A DNA stretch of 64,000 bases from Collinsella sp. TF05-9AC (GTDB lineage Bacteria; Actinomycetota; Coriobacteriia; Coriobacteriales; Coriobacteriaceae), in assembly GCF_003438495.1 (NCBI RefSeq), contig NZ_QSSH01000005.1:31573-95572 (forward strand), written 5' to 3'. Position 1 is the first letter of the stretch, and each line of letters starts with the position of its first letter. The notes under the pieces were generated by a model. The model was not told the origin of the DNA. It made no database searches and saw only the letters and a program-made list of their open reading frames with translations. The position numbers were made by a program, and so were the translations under genes. Below are positions 63,985 to 64,000 of the stretch, one piece after another.

Positions 63985-64000
63985 TTTAAACCACCCGCTA

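Overview
The window looks like one contiguous piece of chromosome from a Coriobacteriia member of the Actinomycetota, most likely Collinsella or a close relative. This rests on high GC, the dnaG-sigA, smc-ftsY-ffh and aroK-aroB-pepQ-efp-nusB gene orders, an actinobacterial-style ileS T-box, and a fructose PTS with linked ptsH and ptsI. The genus call is inference from gene content, not a search result. I see no prophage, plasmid, insertion sequence or CRISPR array.

Layout. 1-3.4 kb: the 3' part of dnaG, the housekeeping sigma factor, and two identical tRNA-Asn genes. 3.5-18.4 kb: a dense forward run with Asp23, DhaL/FakA-like kinase, recG, rsmD, coaD, an H/DivIVA-like coiled-coil protein, YceD, rpmF, plsX, acpP, rnc, smc, ftsY and ffh; it links DNA repair, phospholipid synthesis, ribosome maturation and protein export. 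18.5-23.4 kb: a reverse-strand DUF134-NifX-like fusion, then thyA, folA, a SpoU methyltransferase and a MATE pump. 23.4-27.4 kb: a broken cobO/btuR gene, ftsH, a DUF523 gene and a reverse-strand glycerol dehydrogenase. 27.5-32.7 kb: T-box, ileS, a repeat-rich spacer, lspA and an RluA-type pseudouridine synthase.

32.7-40.8 kb: glycosyltransferase, A24 peptidase, dGTPase-like HD protein, rarA, then DUF948, an RsbW-like protein, a SigB/F-type sigma factor and an AI-2E-family permease, and a small membrane protein on the reverse strand. 40.8-54.1 kb: alaS-ruvX-mltG-yqeG-aroK-aroB-like, then pepQ-efp-Asp23-nusB-xseB-tlyA-nadK-recN. 54.1-62.1 kb: a fructose uptake region with a divergent RpiR regulator, fruA (IIB-IIC-IIA), ptsH, ptsI and two tandem PfkB kinases. 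EI and HPr would pass phosphate to FruA, which makes fructose 1-phosphate, and a FruK converts this to fructose 1,6-bisphosphate. 62.2-64 kb: a CCA-adding enzyme and two identical tRNA-Glu(CUC) genes.

The most unusual content is an AroB-like protein lacking its zinc and NAD signatures, an RsbW-like protein lacking its ATP-binding boxes, a DUF134/NifX fusion with a near-perfect internal ribosome binding site and paired palindromic operators, a decayed cobO, and several families of long intergenic palindromes, including a ~150-nt structured element in front of ptsH.
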